A DNA stretch of 64,000 bases from NCBI GenBank assembly GCA_964438735.1, contig CAYTLW010000007.1, positions 54,360 to 118,359 of the forward strand. Reading direction: 5' to 3'. The first letter of the stretch is position 1, and the number at the start of each line of letters is the position of its first letter. This DNA is from CAYTLW01 sp964438735 (GTDB lineage: Bacteria > Myxococcota_A > UBA9042). This document shows, in pieces, positions 27,898 to 36,705 of this stretch. The position numbers and the translations under genes were made by a program. The notes below the pieces were generated by a model. That model worked only from the letters and a program-made list of their open reading frames with translations. It was not told where the DNA came from and did not search any database.

Positions 27898-29988
27898 ATG
27901 CCCAAGTGGATGACCGTCATCGCTCTCGCCCTGATTCTCCCTCTCGCCGCGTGCAGCAGCGACGACGGAGGTGATGGGGACTCCAACGACAAGAAGGTCG
28001 ACGCCGGCGCGGTCGATGGCAGCACCAATGACGGCAGCGCCACAGACAGCAAGGTAGCCACCGACAGCACCACGGCGCCCGATGCCGGGCCCGAAGACAC
28101 CGGCGCCGCGGATTCCGGTCCGACCGACGTGGGCGTGACCGATGCCGGCGCGACCGATGCCGGCTCTTCCGATGCAGGCCCAGCCGATGCGGGCACCGAT
28201 GACGCCGCCAGTGGCGATGCCGGTGAATCGGACGCCGACGGCGGCAGCCCGGACGTGGGGCCCTCGCCGGAGTGCGCCGCCGACAGCGACTGTGCGGCCA
28301 AAGATGATGGCGACCTGTGCAATGGCACCTGGCATTGCGACAAGTCCGGCGCGGTCGCCCAGTGCAAGCCCAAGGCCGACTCGGCGGTGACCTGCAAGAC
28401 CGACGGCGACAACGCCTGCAGCAAGACCTCCTGTGACACCAAAACCGGTCAGTGCACGGCCAAGTCCCAGCCCGACGGCGGCAACTGCGACGACGGCGAC
28501 AAGTGCACCGACAAGGACGCCTGCGCCGACGGCAAGTGCATGGGCAAGGCGGTGGTCTGCAACGACGACAACCCGTGCACCGACGACGCCTGCGATGCGC
28601 CCAAGGGCTGCACCACGACCGACAACAGCGCTACCTGCGATGACGAGGACAAGTGCACCGACAAGGACGCCTGCGCCGGCGGCAAATGCGGCGGCGCCAA
28701 GGTGGATTGCGACGACAAGAACGCCTGCACCAAGGACTCCTGCTCGCCCAAGACCGGCTGCGCCCACGCGCCGACCGCCGCCTCTTGCGACGACGGCGAC
28801 AAGTGCACCGAGTCCGACGTCTGCAAGGCGGGTAAGTGCGCCGGCGCTGCCAAGAGCTGCAACGACGGCGATAGCTGCACCACCGACAGCTGCACTGCCG
28901 GCACCGGCGTCTGCAAACACGCCGCAGTGGCCGGCTGCACCGGCGGCAAGTGCAAGTCCAACGCCGATTGCGACGACAAGAAGGCCTGCACCACCGACAC
29001 CTGCGCGCCCGGCAAGGGCTGCAGCAACGTCAACAACACCGGCGCCTGTGACGACGGCAGCAAGTGCACCGACAAGGACGCCTGCAAGGATGGCAAGTGC
29101 GTCGGCGTGGCGGTCAAATGCGACGACGGCAAGGCCTGCACCCTGGACACCTGCGACGCCGCCAAGGGCTGCCAGCATACCAACAGCACCGCCGCCTGCG
29201 ACGACAAGAACGCCTGCACGGAAAAGGACGTCTGCAAGGACGGCAAGTGTGCCGGCGTGGCCAAGGTCTGCGACGACAAGAACCCCTGCACCGACGACGC
29301 CTGCAAGGACGGCAAGTGCGTCAATACCAACAACTCGTCGGACTGCACCGATGGCAACACCTGCACCGAAGGCGACGCCTGCAAGGACGGCTCCTGCAAG
29401 GCCACCAGCCAGAAGAAGTGCGATGACGGCAATGTCTGCACCGACGACAGCTGCGTCAACGGCGTCGGCTGCAAGAAGACCAACAACTCGGCCGGCTGCA
29501 GCGATGGCAGCGCCTGCACCGCCGCCGACACGTGCTCCGGTGGCACCTGCAAGGCCGGCGCGCCGAAGAACTGCGACGACAACGACAAGTGCACCACCGA
29601 CAGCTGCGACAAGGGCACCGGCCAGTGCAAACACGTCAAGATCGCCGGCTGTGGCGGGCCGCCAGCGTGGTCCAAGGTGTGGTCGACGGTCTTCCAGGGC
29701 AACGGCTGCCTGGGCTGCCATGGCGGAGACTCGGGCTCCGGCGGGCTGGGCCTCGGCAACGACGCCAGCGGCACACACGCCGCGCTGGTCGGCAAGCAGA
29801 CCAACCAGAGCTGCAGCGCCAGCCTGTACATCAAGGCGGGTGACGCGAAGAACTCGGCCGTCTACCTCAAGGTCAAGAAGGGCGCGAATCACGGTTGCGG
29901 CGGCAAGATGCCCGCCGGCAGCAGCGGCATCTCCGATGATGACGCGGCCCTGCTGAAGGCCTGGATCGACGCCGGCGCCAAGAAGTAG
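27898..29988 (+). CDS. Cys-rich repeat lipoprotein with C-terminal cytochrome-c-like domain
   Basis: A protein of 696 residues with a strong AGGAGG ribosome site. The signal peptide ends at lipobox Cys19 (PLAAC). Residues 20-125 are a low-complexity DAG/TDAG linker. Residues about 126-585 are Cys-rich repeats of the same class as in the giant lipoproteins (CDDGDKCTDKDAC, CDDKNPCTDDAC). The C-terminal ~100 residues differ: CLGCH at 604-608 is a c-type haem-binding CxxCH, followed by SLYIKAGD, VYLKVKKGANHGCGGKMPAG with a plausible axial Met (M671), and ALLKAWIDAGA. This resembles the planctomycete-type cytochrome c domain (PSCyt1). It sits inside the pyrimidine gene cluster, between dihydropyrimidinase and the permease. 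Surface electron transfer is inference. Confidence 0.87.
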   Translation: MPKWMTVIALALILPLAACSSDDGGDGDSNDKKVDAGAVDGSTNDGSATDSKVATDSTTAPDAGPEDTGAADSGPTDVGVTDAGATDAGSSDAGPADAGTDDAASGDAGESDADGGSPDVGPSPECAADSDCAAKDDGDLCNGTWHCDKSGAVAQCKPKADSAVTCKTDGDNACSKTSCDTKTGQCTAKSQPDGGNCDDGDKCTDKDACADGKCMGKAVVCNDDNPCTDDACDAPKGCTTTDNSATCDDEDKCTDKDACAGGKCGGAKVDCDDKNACTKDSCSPKTGCAHAPTAASCDDGDKCTESDVCKAGKCAGAAKSCNDGDSCTTDSCTAGTGVCKHAAVAGCTGGKCKSNADCDDKKACTTDTCAPGKGCSNVNNTGACDDGSKCTDKDACKDGKCVGVAVKCDDGKACTLDTCDAAKGCQHTNSTAACDDKNACTEKDVCKDGKCAGVAKVCDDKNPCTDDACKDGKCVNTNNSSDCTDGNTCTEGDACKDGSCKATSQKKCDDGNVCTDDSCVNGVGCKKTNNSAGCSDGSACTAADTCSGGTCKAGAPKNCDDNDKCTTDSCDKGTGQCKHVKIAGCGGPPAWSKVWSTVFQGNGCLGCHGGDSGSGGLGLGNDASGTHAALVGKQTNQSCSASLYIKAGDAKNSAVYLKVKKGANHGCGGKMPAGSSGISDDDAALLKAWIDAGAKK

Positions 29989-30107
29989 CGCGCCTGCCGC
30001 GACGGCGTTGTGACGCGGAAGGTCGCGCAGATCTTGACCTCCACCCCACCTTCACGGCTCAATGGCCGCTCCCGACGTCAGGGCTACGGCCCGTCTTGGA
30101 GCCGTCC

Positions 30108-31559
30108 ATGCTGAGCAATCCAGATCCTGCCCTCATCAATGAGGACATCAAACCGACCCCGCTGGACGAGCGGAAGTGGTCGGTGCTGTCCATGGCCAGT
30201 TTGTGGGTCGGCATGGTGGTCTGCGTGCCCACCTACATGTTGGCGGGCGGCCTCATCGACCAGGGCATGGACTGGAAGCAGGCCGTTCTCACGGTGATGC
30301 TGGGCAACGTCATCGTGCTGCTGCCCATGGTGCTCAACGGCCACCCGGGCACCAAGTACGGCATCCCCTTCCCGGTCCTGGCGCGGGCGTCCTTTGGCAT
30401 TCACGGCGCCCACATCCCCTCGGTGCTGCGCGCCCTGGTGGCCTGCGGGTGGTTCGGCATCCAGACCTGGATCGGCGGCGCCGCCATCTACCAGCTGCTC
30501 AACGTCTTCGCGTCCGGCTCCCTGGCCGGTGATCCGCTGCCCTTCCTGGGCATCAACGCCGCCCAGACCGGCTGCTTCTTGTTCTTCTGGGCCATCCAGG
30601 TGGTGATCATCTACAAGGGCGTCGAGTCCATCCGCATTCTCGAGACCTGGGCTGCTCCCTTCCTGATTCTCATGGGCATCGCCTTGCTGGTCTGGGCCTA
30701 CGTCAAGGCGGACGGCTTCGGCGCCATGCTCAGCGCGCCGAGCAAATTCGACGTCGGCGGCGAGAAGGAGGGTCAGTTCTGGGATGTCTTCTTCCCATCG
30801 CTGACCGCCATGGTCGGCTTCTGGGCCACGCTTTCGCTGAACATCCCGGACTTCACCCGCTACGCCAGGTCGCAACGTGACCAGATCCTGGGTCAGGCCA
30901 TCGGTCTGCCCACCACCATGACGTTGTTTGCGTTCATCGGCGTCGCAGTCACGAGCGCGACGGTGACCATCTTCGGCGAGTCCATCTGGGATCCCACGGT
31001 GCTGCTGGGCCGCATGGGCGGCGGCATGAGCGTGATCATCTCGCTCTTCGCCCTGTCCGTGGCCACCTTGTCGACCAACATCGCCGCCAACGTGGTCTCG
31101 CCGGCCAATGTCTTCATCAACGTGGCGCCGCAGAAGGTGAGCTTCCAGATGGGCGGCTACATCACAGCCGGCCTGGGCATCGCCATCATGCCGTGGAAGC
31201 TCATCGAATCCACGGGCGGCTACATCTTCACCTGGCTGATCGGCTACTCAGCGCTCCTGGGCCCCATCGGCGGCATCATCATCGCCGACTACTTCCTGTT
31301 GCGGAAGATGGAGTTCGACCTGGAGGGGCTGTATCGCTTCGACGGCCCCTACCGCTTCATGGGCGGCTTCAACCCCGTGGCCATCGTGGCCTTCGTCGTC
31401 GCAGTGTTGCCCAACCTGCCCGGATTCCTGCACAAAGCCGGCGCCGTCGAGAGCGTGCCGCCGATCTTCGATACCATCTACACCTATGCCTGGTTCGTCG
31501 GCTTCTTCATCGCTGGCGGCCTCTACCTCGGCGGCATGAAGATGACCGGACGACGGTGA
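30108..31559 (+). CDS. NCS1-family permease for pyrimidine/hydantoin-type substrates
   Basis: A protein of 483 residues from ATG 30108 (GGAG six bases upstream). It has about 12 hydrophobic segments. The N-terminus (LINEDIKPTPLDERKWS) and the first helix match NCS1 transporters such as Mhp1, PucI and PydP. LNIPDFTRYARSQRDQ in the middle and NVVSPANVFINVAPQ are family hallmarks. NCS1 proteins import nucleobases, allantoin or hydantoins by Na+ or H+ symport. Lying between dihydropyrimidinase and a malonate-semialdehyde-type dehydrogenase, it most likely imports uracil, thymine or dihydropyrimidines across the inner membrane. Confidence 0.9.
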   Translation: MLSNPDPALINEDIKPTPLDERKWSVLSMASLWVGMVVCVPTYMLAGGLIDQGMDWKQAVLTVMLGNVIVLLPMVLNGHPGTKYGIPFPVLARASFGIHGAHIPSVLRALVACGWFGIQTWIGGAAIYQLLNVFASGSLAGDPLPFLGINAAQTGCFLFFWAIQVVIIYKGVESIRILETWAAPFLILMGIALLVWAYVKADGFGAMLSAPSKFDVGGEKEGQFWDVFFPSLTAMVGFWATLSLNIPDFTRYARSQRDQILGQAIGLPTTMTLFAFIGVAVTSATVTIFGESIWDPTVLLGRMGGGMSVIISLFALSVATLSTNIAANVVSPANVFINVAPQKVSFQMGGYITAGLGIAIMPWKLIESTGGYIFTWLIGYSALLGPIGGIIIADYFLLRKMEFDLEGLYRFDGPYRFMGGFNPVAIVAFVVAVLPNLPGFLHKAGAVESVPPIFDTIYTYAWFVGFFIAGGLYLGGMKMTGRR

Positions 31560-31659
31560 ACACGTCAGCGATACAGGCCCCAAATCGCCCTCCAAATGGC
31601 CAGGAAAGGGCCTAGCTTCTGTGGGTGTCGAACCCACGGCAGACATCAAAGGAGACCCC

Positions 31660-33171
31660 ATGACCCTGCCTGGCCCCGCAGACCTGACCTTCGCCGCCCG
31701 TGACTACGGATTCGTCCCCTACATCGACGCCCACAACTGGATCGGCGGTCGCTTCGTGGCGACCTCGACCGGTCGCTCGCTGCCGGTGCTGAACGCGCGC
31801 TACAACCGCCCACTGGGCAACGTGGACCTGTCCGATGCGACCGATGTGCAGGCCGCCGTCGACGCCGCCAAGGCCGCCTTGCCCGCCTGGAAGGCCACGC
31901 CCGTCAAGGAGCGCGTGCAGGTGCTCTATCGCCTCAAGGCGTTGATGGAGCGCGACATGGACGAGCTGGCCTGGTTGCTCGCCCACGAAAACGGCAAGGT
32001 CCACGCTCAGTCTGTGGCCTCCATCGCCAAAGGCATCGAGTGCATCGAGTTCGGCGCCGCCCTGGCCAACTCCGCCCCCGGCGAGCGCCTGCAGGTCAGC
32101 CGCGGCGTGCACTGCCAGGTCAGCCAGGAACCCCTGGGCGTGGTCGCCGGCATCGTGCCCTTCAACTTCCCGATGATGGTGCCGCTGTGGATGGTGCCCA
32201 ACGCCCTGGCGGCCGGGAATACCTTCATCATGAAGCCCTCGGAGCAGGTGCCCTTCTGCGTCACGCGCCTGGCCGCCTGGTTGCACGAGGCCGGCCTGCC
32301 CGACGGCGTGTTCAATGTCGTGCATGGCGGCCAGGATGCCGTCGAGGCCATCGTCGACCACCCCGACATCAAGGCGGTCGGCTTTGTCGGCTCGTCGCGC
32401 GTGGCCGAGCTGCTCTATCGCCGAGGCGGGGCCCTGGGCAAGCGCATGCTCTGCCTGGGCGGGGCCAAGAACCACCTCCTGGTCGCGCCGGATGCCGACC
32501 TGCAGATCACCGCCACCAACGTCGCCGCGTCGGCCTACGGCACCGCGGGGCAACGCTGTATGGCTGCGGCTGTGCTGGTCGCCATCGGCGACGTGCAGCA
32601 CATCATCGACGCCATCGCCGAACAGGCTCGAGCCATCACCCCGGGCGAAGGCATGGGGCCGGTGGTCAGTCCAGCCGCCCGCGATCGCATCATCGGCTAC
32701 ATCGACGACGCCGAACGACGGGGCGCGACCATCCTCGTCGACGGCCGCGGCGCCACCGTGGACGGCCTGCCCGACGGCAACTGGGTCGGCCCCACCATCA
32801 TCGACAACGCCACCGCCGACATGCCCGCCGCCTGCGAGGAGATCTTCGGGCCGGTGCTGACCATCGTGCGCGTCAACACCGTCGACGAGGCCCTGGCCAT
32901 CGAAAACGCCAACGCCTACGGCAACGCCGCCAGCATCTACACCACAAGCGGCTACGTCGCCGAGTACTGCACCGAGCGCTTCGAAGCCGGCATGTGCGGC
33001 GTCAATATCGGTGTGCCCGTGCCGCGGGAGCCCTTCGCGTTCGGCGGCTGGAACGCCAGCAAATACGGCCACGGCGATCTGACCGGCCGCGATGGCTTCC
33101 ACTTCTGGACCCGGCCCAAGAAGGTCACCGGCAAGTGGGCCCTGCAGTCAGATACGAACTGGATGTCGTAG
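31660..33171 (+). CDS. mmsA: CoA-acylating (methyl)malonate-semialdehyde dehydrogenase
   Basis: A protein of 503 residues from ATG 31660 with AAAGGAG upstream. ALDH fold: GVVAGIVPFNFPMMVPLWM for NAD binding, LGGAKNHLLVAPDAD (the MMSDH-specific replacement of the usual catalytic Glu region), catalytic C300 in GTAGQRCMAAAVL, and EEIFGPVL. These are diagnostic of MmsA/IolA. It would convert malonate semialdehyde (from beta-alanine) to acetyl-CoA, or the methylated homologue to propionyl-CoA, finishing pyrimidine or valine breakdown. Its stop lies 3 bp before the M28 peptidase ATG, so the two are co-transcribed. Confidence 0.93.
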   Translation: MTLPGPADLTFAARDYGFVPYIDAHNWIGGRFVATSTGRSLPVLNARYNRPLGNVDLSDATDVQAAVDAAKAALPAWKATPVKERVQVLYRLKALMERDMDELAWLLAHENGKVHAQSVASIAKGIECIEFGAALANSAPGERLQVSRGVHCQVSQEPLGVVAGIVPFNFPMMVPLWMVPNALAAGNTFIMKPSEQVPFCVTRLAAWLHEAGLPDGVFNVVHGGQDAVEAIVDHPDIKAVGFVGSSRVAELLYRRGGALGKRMLCLGGAKNHLLVAPDADLQITATNVAASAYGTAGQRCMAAAVLVAIGDVQHIIDAIAEQARAITPGEGMGPVVSPAARDRIIGYIDDAERRGATILVDGRGATVDGLPDGNWVGPTIIDNATADMPAACEEIFGPVLTIVRVNTVDEALAIENANAYGNAASIYTTSGYVAEYCTERFEAGMCGVNIGVPVPREPFAFGGWNASKYGHGDLTGRDGFHFWTRPKKVTGKWALQSDTNWMS

Positions 33172-33174
33172 TTG

Positions 33175-34446
33175 ATGCGCGCATCCCTGCTTCTGCTGCT
33201 CAGTCTGCTCTTCGCTTGCGAGCGCTTGGGTGGCCCCGACGGCGCCGATGGCAGTCAGGCCGATGGCGCCGATACATCGACCTTGTCGCCCGCCGCCATC
33301 GTAGACCTGGCCGCCGACAGCCTCGCCGCCGACCACCTGATGGCCCACGTGGGCTACCTCGCCGATGACGCGCTGAAGGGTCGCGAAAACGGCAGCCCGG
33401 GCGCCGCCACGGCGCGCGAGCACATCATCGGTCGGCTCAAGAGTGTCAACGTGCAGCCCGGCGGCGAGGTCGGCTGGTTGCAGACCTTCCCCACCGGCAT
33501 CAACGTCGTCGGCGTCCTGCCCGGCAGCGACCCGGTCCTGGCGGACCAGTACGTGGTCGTGGGGGCGCATTATGACCACCTGGGCGAGGTCGGCGCAGGC
33601 GCTTGCAAGGCCAACGAGAAGCTCGCTCCCGGCGACACCATCTGCAATGGAGCCCTGGACAACGCCGCCGGCGTGGCCGTGCTGCTCGAGGTGGCCCGCG
33701 CCCTGGTCCAGGCCAAGGTGCCGCTGCGGCGTTCGGTGATGTTCTGCTTCTTCGACGCCGAGGAGGACGGTCTCGTCGGCAGCAAGTACTTCGTCAACCA
33801 CGCCAAACCCCTGGCGCCCCTTGCCGACATCGCGGCCATGTTCAGCGTCGACCTGGTCGGTGGCCAGATCTTTCCCGGCGAGCCGTCCTCGTTCGCGGTC
33901 GACATCGAGTACTCCACCGGCCTGCGTCCGGTGGTGCTCGACGCGGCCAGCGCCGTCAACATGAAGGTCTGGCCCGTGTCGGCCTTCTTCGTCGGCAAGG
34001 AAGACGGCGGCCGCAGCGATCACTATCCCTTCCGCAAGAAGGGCGTGCCCGTCCTCTTCTTCGGCTCCGGTTCGCCGCCCATCTACCACACCCCTGCCGA
34101 CGAACCCGACGAGGTCGACCAGGTCAAACTGCTCGGCACCGCGCGACATGTGCTGCGGGTCGTTGCCTCGGTCGCCAACGCCGACGATAGACCTGTCTTC
34201 GTGGACGACCCCAAACCCCACCTGGGCGACGCGGAGGCCATGGTCTTCCTGGCCGACCAGATCCTGGCCAACCCGAAGAAGGTGGGCCTGGCGGGCAACG
34301 ACGCAGCGCTGACGTTGGTGAAGAAGTGGCGCGACCAGCTCGCCGCATACGTGGCCAAACCACCGGTCACCGACGACGAGTGGGCGGAGTACGACAAACT
34401 GGTGCGGACCATCGTCACGACGGCGTTTGCCGTCCTGGGCGCATAG
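33175..34446 (+). CDS. M28-family zinc aminopeptidase lipoprotein
   Basis: A protein of 423 residues with a short lipoprotein signal (lipobox Cys15 in LLFAC), a Gly/Asp/Ala linker and one peptidase domain. Zinc ligands and catalytic acid of the M28 family are visible: H132 (GAHYDHLG), D162 (NGALDNAAG), E196/E197 (FFDAEEDG), D226 (FSVDLVGG) and the His of YHTPADEPD. A proximal insertion (about 140-157, with Cys144 and Cys157) could form a disulfide. The enzyme would trim peptides outside the cytoplasm. The gene starts 3 bp after the mmsA stop, an unexpected partner for pyrimidine catabolism. Confidence 0.9.
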   Translation: MRASLLLLLSLLFACERLGGPDGADGSQADGADTSTLSPAAIVDLAADSLAADHLMAHVGYLADDALKGRENGSPGAATAREHIIGRLKSVNVQPGGEVGWLQTFPTGINVVGVLPGSDPVLADQYVVVGAHYDHLGEVGAGACKANEKLAPGDTICNGALDNAAGVAVLLEVARALVQAKVPLRRSVMFCFFDAEEDGLVGSKYFVNHAKPLAPLADIAAMFSVDLVGGQIFPGEPSSFAVDIEYSTGLRPVVLDAASAVNMKVWPVSAFFVGKEDGGRSDHYPFRKKGVPVLFFGSGSPPIYHTPADEPDEVDQVKLLGTARHVLRVVASVANADDRPVFVDDPKPHLGDAEAMVFLADQILANPKKVGLAGNDAALTLVKKWRDQLAAYVAKPPVTDDEWAEYDKLVRTIVTTAFAVLGA

Positions 34447-34486
34447 CCTCGACCGGCCGCAGGCGACGTGGCGTGATCCTGCTCGC

Positions 34487-34515
34487 TTGTCCCCCCGCCG
34501 CCCCACTGCTAGAAT
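34487..34515 (+). promoter_or_regulatory. Promoter upstream of the 34580 lipoprotein
   Basis: TTGTCC (34487-34492), 17-nt spacer, TAGAAT (34510-34515). The -10 matches five of six consensus bases. It predicts a leader of about 58 nt. The same -35 sequence precedes two other lipoprotein genes here. Confidence 0.5.
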
Positions 34516-34579
34516 CGTTGCCCGGATTTCGACAGGGAACCCCGTATTTTCGGGGGCCTGGATCCGCTTGAGGCCGCCC

Positions 34580-36673
34580 ATGCATGACCGCCTGCAGCGA
34601 GCGGTGTGGCTCCTGGCGCTGGGCGTGATGGCCTGTGCCGAACCGCTGGCTGGTGGTCCTGTCTATGGCCCGGACGCTGCCCCCCAGGACACGGCCGCAA
34701 GCGACGCCGCGGAGATCGCTGAAGACGTGCCCACGGATCCCTGCACGGGCAAGTCCTGCGCCGGTGGGCAGGTCTGCGATCCGAGCACTGGCCAATGTGT
34801 TGCCTGCAACCTGGCCGCCGACTGCGCCGAGGCGGGCAGCAAGTGCGTCGACCATGTCTGCAAGCCCGCCACCGCCTGCACCACCGACAAACAGTGCCAG
34901 GCCACCGCTGAGATTTGCGACAAGGCCGCTGGCTACTGCGTCGCGTGCCTGAACGACACCGATTGCGACGCCGGTGTGGCCTGCGTCAAGCGCCGCTGCG
35001 TGCCGGCACCATCGAGTTGCAACACGGATGCCGACTGCGCACCCGTCGGCTGGCGATGCACGTCATCGGGGACCTGCGCGGCCTGCGCCAAGGACGCACA
35101 CTGCCCCGCCAGCGCATTCTGCGATCAGGGACTCTGCTTCCCCGACGTCTGCATGCAGGGCCAGGCCAAGTGCCTCGATCCCCTCACGGTGGCGACGTGC
35201 AAGGCCAACGGCGGCGGTTGGATCGCCAAACCCTGCGGCGCCGGCCAGGCATGCGAGGCGGCGCAGTGTGCCAGTGACGATTGCAGCCCCGGCACGGGCA
35301 AGTGCGGCGCTGGCAAGGCGTGGACCTGCAAGCCCAACGGCGTCGGTTGGACAGCGAAAGCCTGCGGCGACAAGCAGGTCTGCGCCGTGGTCGGCACCGT
35401 GGCCTCGTGCAAGGATGTGTTGTGCCCCGCTGGCAAGCTCTATTGCGCCGGCGACAAGGCCATGCAGTGCAGCGATGACGGGATCGCGCAATCCCTGGTG
35501 GCCGACTGCGCCAAACCTGGTCCCGATGGCAAAGCCCAGGTCTGCAAAGCCGGCAAGTGTGGCCCGGTGACCTGCACGCCGGGCCAGTCGACCTGCCACG
35601 ACGAGACCACAATGGCCACCTGCAAGGCCGACGGCCAGACCGTCGAGACCACCGCCTGCGTCGGCGACACGCCCGCCTGCCTTGGTGGTCAATGCGTGGC
35701 CTGCAAACCCGGCAGCAACTTCTGCGCCAAGGCAGCCCCCGGCAAGGCGAGCACTGTGGTCATGAAGTGCAACGCGACCGGCACCGACGGTGAGATCGAC
35801 AGCGTCTGCAGCGACGACAAGATCTGCATTCAAGGTGCCTGCGCCAAGCCGTCGCTGTGCATCCCAGGGTCCTTGTACTGCGGCCCCGCCGGTTCCAACG
35901 GCAAGGCCACCCTGGTGATGAAGTGCAACAGCGCCGGCAGCGATGGCGATATCCACAAGGTCTGCGACCCCGGCACGACCTGCACCGATGGCAAGTGCCT
36001 GGGCAAGAAGATCTGCAACGAAGGCGAGAAGCTCTGCGACGGGCTGGCCACAGTGCTGACATGTAGCAACTTTGGAACCCAGTGGTCGGCTACAGCCTGC
36101 GCGACGGGTTCCAGCTGCATCAAGGGCATCTGCCAGCCCGGCATCATCTGCGCCGCCAAGAAGGTCTTCTGCGCCGGCACGGTGCTCAAGCTCTGCGCCG
36201 CCAATGGCAAGTCCAGCGAGACCGGCATGGACTGCGCCAGCGAGAAGAAGACCTGCGTCGACGGCGTCTGCATCGACCAGGCCTGCCCCACCAAACCCGG
36301 CGTACCCTCCTGCGGCGACGGCTGCTGCGCCATCAGCGAAGACACCGACAGCTGCCCCAAGGACTGCCCCTGCAGCGGCGGCAAGAAGCTGCTGACCGCA
36401 ACGCAGTGGTGCGATGACAGCGGCTCCAAACCCGGCTGGCGAGACCAGCCTGGCATCTGCGTCGACGGTCATCGCAACGGCTGGTTCGACAAACTGCCCT
36501 GTCCCTTCGACGTGGCCATCGCCAACGACGCCAAATGGACCGGCCCCTGCTCCGGCTGCCTGGAAAAGAAGATCATCACCGACGGCGCTGGCCTCAAAAT
36601 CGCCGCCTGGAAGGATGACGCCAAGGTCTATCACTGCTGCAAGGGCAAAGACCTGCTGCGAATCAACCGGTAG
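34580..36673 (+). CDS. Cys-rich lipoprotein of unknown function
   Basis: A protein of 697 residues from ATG 34580 (GAGG upstream); the open frame runs further 5' but the signal peptide begins here, with lipobox Cys19 (LGVMAC). A short acidic linker is followed by about 600 residues of Cys-rich modules. The early ones look like CVACNLAADCAEAGSKC; the later ones have a CxPGxxYC...GDKAMQC pattern of about 45-60 residues. These differ from the CDDGNPCT repeats of the other lipoproteins. Residues ~570-600 contain CGDGCCAISEDTDSCPKDC. The last ~100 residues hold spaced Cys and Trp (GNGWFDKLPCPF-like) without a recognised domain. It has its own promoter and is followed 32 nt later by a hydrolase lipoprotein. 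Confidence 0.82.
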   Translation: MHDRLQRAVWLLALGVMACAEPLAGGPVYGPDAAPQDTAASDAAEIAEDVPTDPCTGKSCAGGQVCDPSTGQCVACNLAADCAEAGSKCVDHVCKPATACTTDKQCQATAEICDKAAGYCVACLNDTDCDAGVACVKRRCVPAPSSCNTDADCAPVGWRCTSSGTCAACAKDAHCPASAFCDQGLCFPDVCMQGQAKCLDPLTVATCKANGGGWIAKPCGAGQACEAAQCASDDCSPGTGKCGAGKAWTCKPNGVGWTAKACGDKQVCAVVGTVASCKDVLCPAGKLYCAGDKAMQCSDDGIAQSLVADCAKPGPDGKAQVCKAGKCGPVTCTPGQSTCHDETTMATCKADGQTVETTACVGDTPACLGGQCVACKPGSNFCAKAAPGKASTVVMKCNATGTDGEIDSVCSDDKICIQGACAKPSLCIPGSLYCGPAGSNGKATLVMKCNSAGSDGDIHKVCDPGTTCTDGKCLGKKICNEGEKLCDGLATVLTCSNFGTQWSATACATGSSCIKGICQPGIICAAKKVFCAGTVLKLCAANGKSSETGMDCASEKKTCVDGVCIDQACPTKPGVPSCGDGCCAISEDTDSCPKDCPCSGGKKLLTATQWCDDSGSKPGWRDQPGICVDGHRNGWFDKLPCPFDVAIANDAKWTGPCSGCLEKKIITDGAGLKIAAWKDDAKVYHCCKGKDLLRINR

Positions 36674-36705
36674 CAGAGCCGCAACCGGCTGACGAGGCAG
36701 ACCCC

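Noticed and set aside
27847..29892. Minus-strand 681-residue Ala/Val-rich frame opposite the cytochrome lipoprotein
   Set aside because: Shadow of the repetitive GC-rich coding strand; low-complexity translation, while the plus strand has lipobox, repeats and haem motif.
31622..31640. tRNA T-arm-like sequence on the minus strand (GTGGG, TTCGACA, CCCAC) before mmsA
   Set aside because: No acceptor, D or anticodon arms at the right distances; part of the mmsA leader, so probably chance.
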